A stretch of 8,491 nucleotides of DNA, taken from assembly GCA_041484525.1 (NCBI GenBank), contig JBGPHT010000238.1, positions 1 to 8,491 on the forward strand. Direction: 5' to 3'. The notes below the pieces were generated by a model. It was not told the origin of the DNA. It did no database searches and worked only from the letters and a program-made list of their open reading frames with translations. How positions within the stretch are numbered: position 1 is the first letter of the stretch; each line of letters begins with the position of its first letter. Positions 5,853 through 8,491 of the stretch are shown in pieces. Origin of the DNA: JBGPHT01 sp041484525 (lineage in GTDB: Bacteria > Acidobacteriota > Terriglobia > Bryobacterales > Bryobacteraceae). The position numbers and the translations under genes are program-made.

Positions 5853-7090
5853 CTGCAAAGACTGTCGTGATCCTGGGCGGCGGAGTGGGAGGCATCATAG
5901 CTGCCAATCATCTGCGAAGCCGCTTGGCTTCCGAGCACCGGGTGGTCCTGGTTGAGAGAAACGCCGAGCATGCGTTTGCATCCTCCTTCCTATGGCTCAT
6001 GACCGGTGACCGCCGGCCGGATCAGATTCGTCGTCCGCTGAAATCGCTGCTTGATAAAGGTGTTGAACTGAAGCTCAGTAGCGTCGAGGTGATTGATCTG
6101 CCCGGCAGGAAGGTCGTGACAACCGCGGGCGAACTGCCATTCGACTATTTGGTAGTCGCCCTGGGAGCAGAATTCGCGCCGGAATCAATGCCGGGCCTAG
6201 CGGAAGCGTCCGAAACCTTTTTCACTGCTGACGGAGCGTCCCGTCTGCACGAACGACTGAAAAGCTTCCAAGGCGGACGCATCGCGGTGGCGATCGCCGC
6301 GATGCCCTACAAATGTCCTGCCGCTCCGTACGAAGGAGCCATGCTGATCGCGGACTACTTCCAAAAGCGTGGTCTTCGGGACAAGGTGGACCTTCACCTG
6401 TTCACTCCAGAAACACAGCCCATGCCGGTGGCGGGTCCCGAGCTTGGGCAGGGCGTGCAGCAACTCTTGCAGTCCAAAGGCGTCACGTTCCATCCCCTCC
6501 ATTCCTTGACCAAAGTGGATGCAGCAGGAAGAACCCTCGTGTTTCCGCAATCGACCGCGGGACCCTACGAGCTCATCGTCGCGGTTCCGCCGCATCGAGC
6601 GCCACAACTGCTGCGGCAGACTAGCCTCGTGAATCCCGCCGGCTGGGTCTCGGCGAATCCGCAAACCCTGGAGACATCCGCGGAACACGTATTCGCCATC
6701 GGTGACGTGACAGCCGTGCCGATCCCAGGAAGATGGAAGGCGGACGTCCCGCTCCTGCTGCCGAAAGCGGGCGTCTTCGCGCATGCGCAAGCAGAAGTCG
6801 TCGCGGCGCGCATCGCCGCCGAGATCGAGGGCCGCAAGCCCACACCAACCTTCGGAGGCGAGGGGTACTGCATGCTCGAAGCCGGTGGAGGCGTCGCCGG
6901 GTTCGCCGCCGGTAACTTCTATGCGCAGCCAGCACCTGAAGTACGGATGCAGCAGGCGAGCCGATCCTGGCACATAGGCAAAGTCCTGTTTGAACAATGG
7001 TGGCTTGCCAAACCGGGATGGAAACGGGACATGTACGGCGCACTGCTCCAAGCGGGCAGCAAAATTTACGGCATCCCCGTGGTCCTGTGA
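5849..7090 (+). CDS. FAD-dependent oxidoreductase, sulfide:quinone reductase/FccB-like
   Basis: This 413-residue flavoprotein has an N-terminal Rossmann motif (VVILGGGVGG, glycines at 10-15), an acidic residue at the end of strand two (E37 in LVERN) and the second FAD motif AIGDV around 283-287. It has just two cysteines: C156 in YKCPAAPYEGA and C341 in GEGYCMLEAGGGVAGF. These correspond to the redox pair beside the flavin in sulfide:quinone oxidoreductase and in flavocytochrome c sulfide dehydrogenase; the third cysteine of classical SQR is absent. The tail (KVLFEQWWLAKPGW) is aromatic and may sit on the membrane. The likely role is oxidation of sulfide or a persulfide with transfer to quinone or another acceptor; the substrate is unproved. 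The GTG start overlaps the previous stop, and a 69-base gap with only short weak stems follows. Confidence 0.85.
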   Translation: MTAKTVVILGGGVGGIIAANHLRSRLASEHRVVLVERNAEHAFASSFLWLMTGDRRPDQIRRPLKSLLDKGVELKLSSVEVIDLPGRKVVTTAGELPFDYLVVALGAEFAPESMPGLAEASETFFTADGASRLHERLKSFQGGRIAVAIAAMPYKCPAAPYEGAMLIADYFQKRGLRDKVDLHLFTPETQPMPVAGPELGQGVQQLLQSKGVTFHPLHSLTKVDAAGRTLVFPQSTAGPYELIVAVPPHRAPQLLRQTSLVNPAGWVSANPQTLETSAEHVFAIGDVTAVPIPGRWKADVPLLLPKAGVFAHAQAEVVAARIAAEIEGRKPTPTFGGEGYCMLEAGGGVAGFAAGNFYAQPAPEVRMQQASRSWHIGKVLFEQWWLAKPGWKRDMYGALLQAGSKIYGIPVVL

Positions 7091-7159
7091 CAGAGAGGCC
7101 AGCTCTGAGCAAGCGTGCTTAGTTGCCAGGCCGGGAAGACGAGAAGGTGAGGTCGGCAT

Positions 7160-7387
7160 ATGTGGTACGGAAATGGATGGATGTTCGGCATGCATTTTAT
7201 GTGGTGGGGATTTTGGCTCCTCATGATCGTGGTTCTAGTCGTGTTGCTCCTGCGACGAGAGACAGGACCACCTCCGCCAGCGTCGAAGTCCACACCGCTG
7301 GAGACGCTGGAACGACGCTACGCTGCCGGTGAGATATCCACGGAAGAGTTCGAAGAGCGAAGGGCTCACCTGCTGAAGCGCGGTTGA
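7160..7387 (+). CDS. Small membrane-anchored SHOCT-domain protein
   Basis: This 75-residue protein starts with a Trp/Met-rich stretch (residues 1-19, with H12), followed by a hydrophobic helix at about 13-31 and a basic stop-transfer RR. A proline linker leads to a SHOCT motif at about 46-73 (LETLERRYAAGEISTEEFEERRAHL). SHOCT is a short helical oligomerisation module found at the ends of many proteins; its exact role is unknown. Small single-helix SHOCT proteins of this type are common in bacterial metal and sulfur stress clusters. The ribosome-binding site is AAGGTGAGG at 7144-7152. The SHOCT part would face the cytoplasm if the N-terminus is outside. The protein could be an assembly or docking subunit for the neighbouring flavoprotein, which is a guess from position. 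Confidence 0.85.
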   Translation: MWYGNGWMFGMHFMWWGFWLLMIVVLVVLLLRRETGPPPPASKSTPLETLERRYAAGEISTEEFEERRAHLLKRG

Positions 7388-7421
7388 GCCGAATTATGCA
7401 GGAGCGCGCTGCAAAAGATTT

Positions 7422-7742
7422 ATGAGACTTGCCATTGTAATCTCGACAAACGAGCCCGAAACGGTCTTCAATGCACTACGGCTCGGGAACTTCGCCGCCA
7501 AGGAGGGAGACGACGTAGGAGTCTTTCTGGTCGGTAAGGGGGTGGAACTCGACAAGATCGCAGACGACCAGTTTGACGTCCGGGGGCAATCCGAGGCGTT
7601 GTTGAACAACCGTGGAAGAATCATGGCTTGCGGAACATGCTTGAAGCTGCGCGAGTCCAGCGGATCTGATCTGTGCCCTTTGTCAACGATGAAAGATCTC
7701 CATGAACTCATCCGCGACGCAGACCGAGTTGTGAGTTTCTAG
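7422..7742 (+). CDS. DsrE-family sulfur-transfer protein (first copy)
   Basis: This 106-residue protein has the DsrE/YchN fold. It has the N-terminal strand MRLAIVISTNEPETVFNALRLG, the central VGVFLVGKGVEL, and the cysteine motif MACGTC (C70, C73) at the position where DsrE-family proteins carry their persulfidated cysteine. C85 is a third cysteine. The C-terminus DADRVVSF is the expected family end, so its TAG stop at 7740-7742 looks genuine, the only real gene in the window to end in TAG. The family carries or exchanges protein-bound persulfide. The only Shine-Dalgarno-like run (AGGAG at 7400-7404) is 17 bases from the ATG, so initiation may be weak. Related to but clearly different from the next gene, so a paralogous pair that may act together. 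Confidence 0.88.
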   Translation: MRLAIVISTNEPETVFNALRLGNFAAKEGDDVGVFLVGKGVELDKIADDQFDVRGQSEALLNNRGRIMACGTCLKLRESSGSDLCPLSTMKDLHELIRDADRVVSF

Positions 7743-7760
7743 CAGGCAGCCGGAGCCTGC
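7742..7760. other. Intercistronic hairpin between the two DsrE genes
   Basis: GCAGGC at 7742-7747 pairs with GCCTGC at 7755-7760 around a seven-base loop. The stem begins at the last base of the upstream stop codon. No T-run follows, so it is more likely an mRNA-stability or translation element than a terminator. Confidence 0.4.
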
Positions 7761-7780
7761 CGAGCAACAAAGAGGAAGCC

Positions 7781-8135
7781 ATGCACTACCTATTCATCCT
7801 GAACGATCCGCCTTACGGCACTGAGCGCAGCTATATATAACGGATTGCGGCTAGCCACGACGCTGGCAAAATCGGAGGGTACCGCCGTGTCCGTCTTCCT
7901 GATCGGAGACGCGGCGGCCTGCGCCGTGGCGGGGCAAAAGACTCCTGACGGCTATTACAACCTGGAGCGGATGCTCAAGATCCTGAAGTCCAAGGGAGCG
8001 CAAATCGGCGTGTGCGGTACGTGCATGGATGGACGCGGCATTAAGGTGGAAATGTTGGCTGAAGGCGCACATCGCAGCACGATGGATGAACTCGCCGCGT
8101 GGACGGCGGCGGCCGACCGGGTCTTGGTTTTCTGA
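7781..8135 (+). pseudogene. DsrE-family sulfur-transfer protein (second copy), frameshifted near its 5' end
   Basis: From the ATG at 7781, preceded by AGAGGAAG at 7771-7778, the frame reads MHYLFILNDPPYGTERSY and one more residue, then hits TAA at 7838-7840. The +1 frame continues at once with NGLRLATTLAK and runs to TGA at 8133-8135. Removing one TATA from the TATATATA run at 7832-7839 joins the two as TERSYNGLRLA, the family's expected sequence, giving 116 residues. The motif VCGTCMDGRGI supplies the persulfide cysteines (C77 and C80 after repair), with C46 in AACAVAGQK. The gene is therefore a complete DsrE homologue broken by a net +1 (probably +4) change. Mutation, a sequencing error and slippage on the TA run are all possible. 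Its stop overlaps the next start (TGATG), so loss of translation here could reduce that gene too. Confidence 0.85.
7832..7839. repeat. (TA)4 run at the frameshift site
   Basis: Four TA units lie inside the second dsrE gene exactly where the frame is lost. Two units would restore the conserved frame. Short dinucleotide runs can slip during replication, so this could be an on/off switch, though four units is short for that. Confidence 0.6.
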
Positions 8136-8491
8136 TGCCGACGGCGGCATCCGCCCGGCGCTACGACGTGATCGCCTTCGGCGCGCATCCCGACGACCTG
8201 GAGGTCGTCATGGGCAAGACCGCAGTCAAGCTCGTGCGGAAAGGCTTGTCGGTGCTCTTCGTCGATCTGTGCGAAGGAGAACCTACCCGGCATGCCGCCC
8301 GTGGAGAACGCCACAAGCAGGCGCTAGCGGCGGCGGAGATTCTCGGAGTCGACCGCAAAACGCTGACCTTGCAAGACCGTCTGATCACTGACTCGGTCGA
8401 AGCCAGGCTCCAGGTCGCCCTCCTGCTAAGGGAATACCGGCCGCGCATCGTTTTTACGACACTCGGCTCGGGTGTTCACCCCGACCATAAG
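8135..8491 (+). CDS. LmbE/PIG-L family zinc deacetylase, BshB1-like (3' end outside window)
   Basis: The first 119 residues of an LmbE-like N-acetylglucosamine deacetylase. The zinc/catalytic motif AHPDDLE (H18, D20, D21) is near the N-terminus, followed by a Rossmann-like strand ending DLCEGEPTRH, the helix RHKQALAAAEILG, a DRLI segment and, at the window edge, HPDH, which supplies the third zinc-binding histidine. The layout resembles BshB1, which deacetylates GlcNAc-malate in bacillithiol synthesis, and MshB/mycothiol conjugate amidases, but the specificity cannot be set from half a protein. The ATG overlaps the stop of the second dsrE gene (TGATG), so it belongs to the same operon. Its presence beside persulfide genes hints at a low-molecular-weight thiol in the pathway, which is inference. 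The frame is open at 8491. Confidence 0.85.
   Translation, partial: MPTAASARRYDVIAFGAHPDDLEVVMGKTAVKLVRKGLSVLFVDLCEGEPTRHAARGERHKQALAAAEILGVDRKTLTLQDRLITDSVEARLQVALLLREYRPRIVFTTLGSGVHPDHK

Noticed and set aside
6197..7195. Long minus-strand open frame of 332 codons opposite the flavoprotein gene
   Set aside because: It lies antisense to a well-supported flavoprotein, has no recognisable motif and shows composition typical of a GC-rich shadow frame.
7740..7742. TAG of the first DsrE gene as another readthrough site
   Set aside because: The protein ends at the family's usual C-terminus (DRVVSF) and the frame beyond gives only a short unrelated stretch before a stop, so this is a true terminator.
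1..8491. tRNA, rRNA, CRISPR array, pyrrolysine genes or transposase
   Set aside because: I looked for these and saw none in the window.

Overview
The window holds two neighbouring gene clusters, all read rightward except one gene fragment at the left edge. The first is an arsenic-resistance operon. The second is a persulfide/sulfane-sulfur-type operon headed by an ArsR-rhodanese fusion regulator. The DNA looks bacterial: GC-rich, with tight operons, Shine-Dalgarno sites, GTG starts and almost only TGA stops. The ArsA, ArsD and ArsR sequences look proteobacterial or acidobacterial, but I cannot name the host from this stretch.

Left edge (1-333): two almost identical arsR 5' ends face away from each other. 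They form a near-perfect inverted repeat of about 148 bp per arm around a 37-bp non-palindromic centre. Each arm carries the start of arsR, its ribosome-binding site and an ArsR-type operator dyad. The leftward arsR runs out of the window; the rightward one leads the ars operon.

Ars operon (236-4821): arsR, arsC1, arsC2, arsD, arsA, acr3. ArsC reduces arsenate to arsenite. ArsD hands arsenite to the double ATPase ArsA, which would energise export through the Acr3 carrier, and ArsR represses the set until arsenite binds. Two of the genes, arsC1 and acr3, are cut by one in-frame TAG each, while the reading frame and family motifs continue intact after the stop. These may be fresh null mutations, sequencing errors or amber readthrough. 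arsC2 is an intact second reductase, but no other arsenite carrier is visible.

Junction (4822-5168): a GC-rich hairpin, a small Cys/His-rich zinc-ribbon-like protein (4940-5101) and a dyad operator with a TTGACA box just before the next start codon.

Sulfur operon (5169-8491): ArsR-rhodanese fusion, a two-cysteine FAD oxidoreductase of the sulfide:quinone reductase/FccB type, a small membrane SHOCT protein, two DsrE-family proteins with CGTC motifs, and the start of a LmbE/PIG-L zinc deacetylase resembling bacillithiol deacetylases. The second DsrE gene carries a frameshift at a TATATATA run. My inference is that this is a persulfide sensing and sulfur-transfer unit in which the rhodanese half of the regulator, holding the protein's only two cysteines, may be the sensor.
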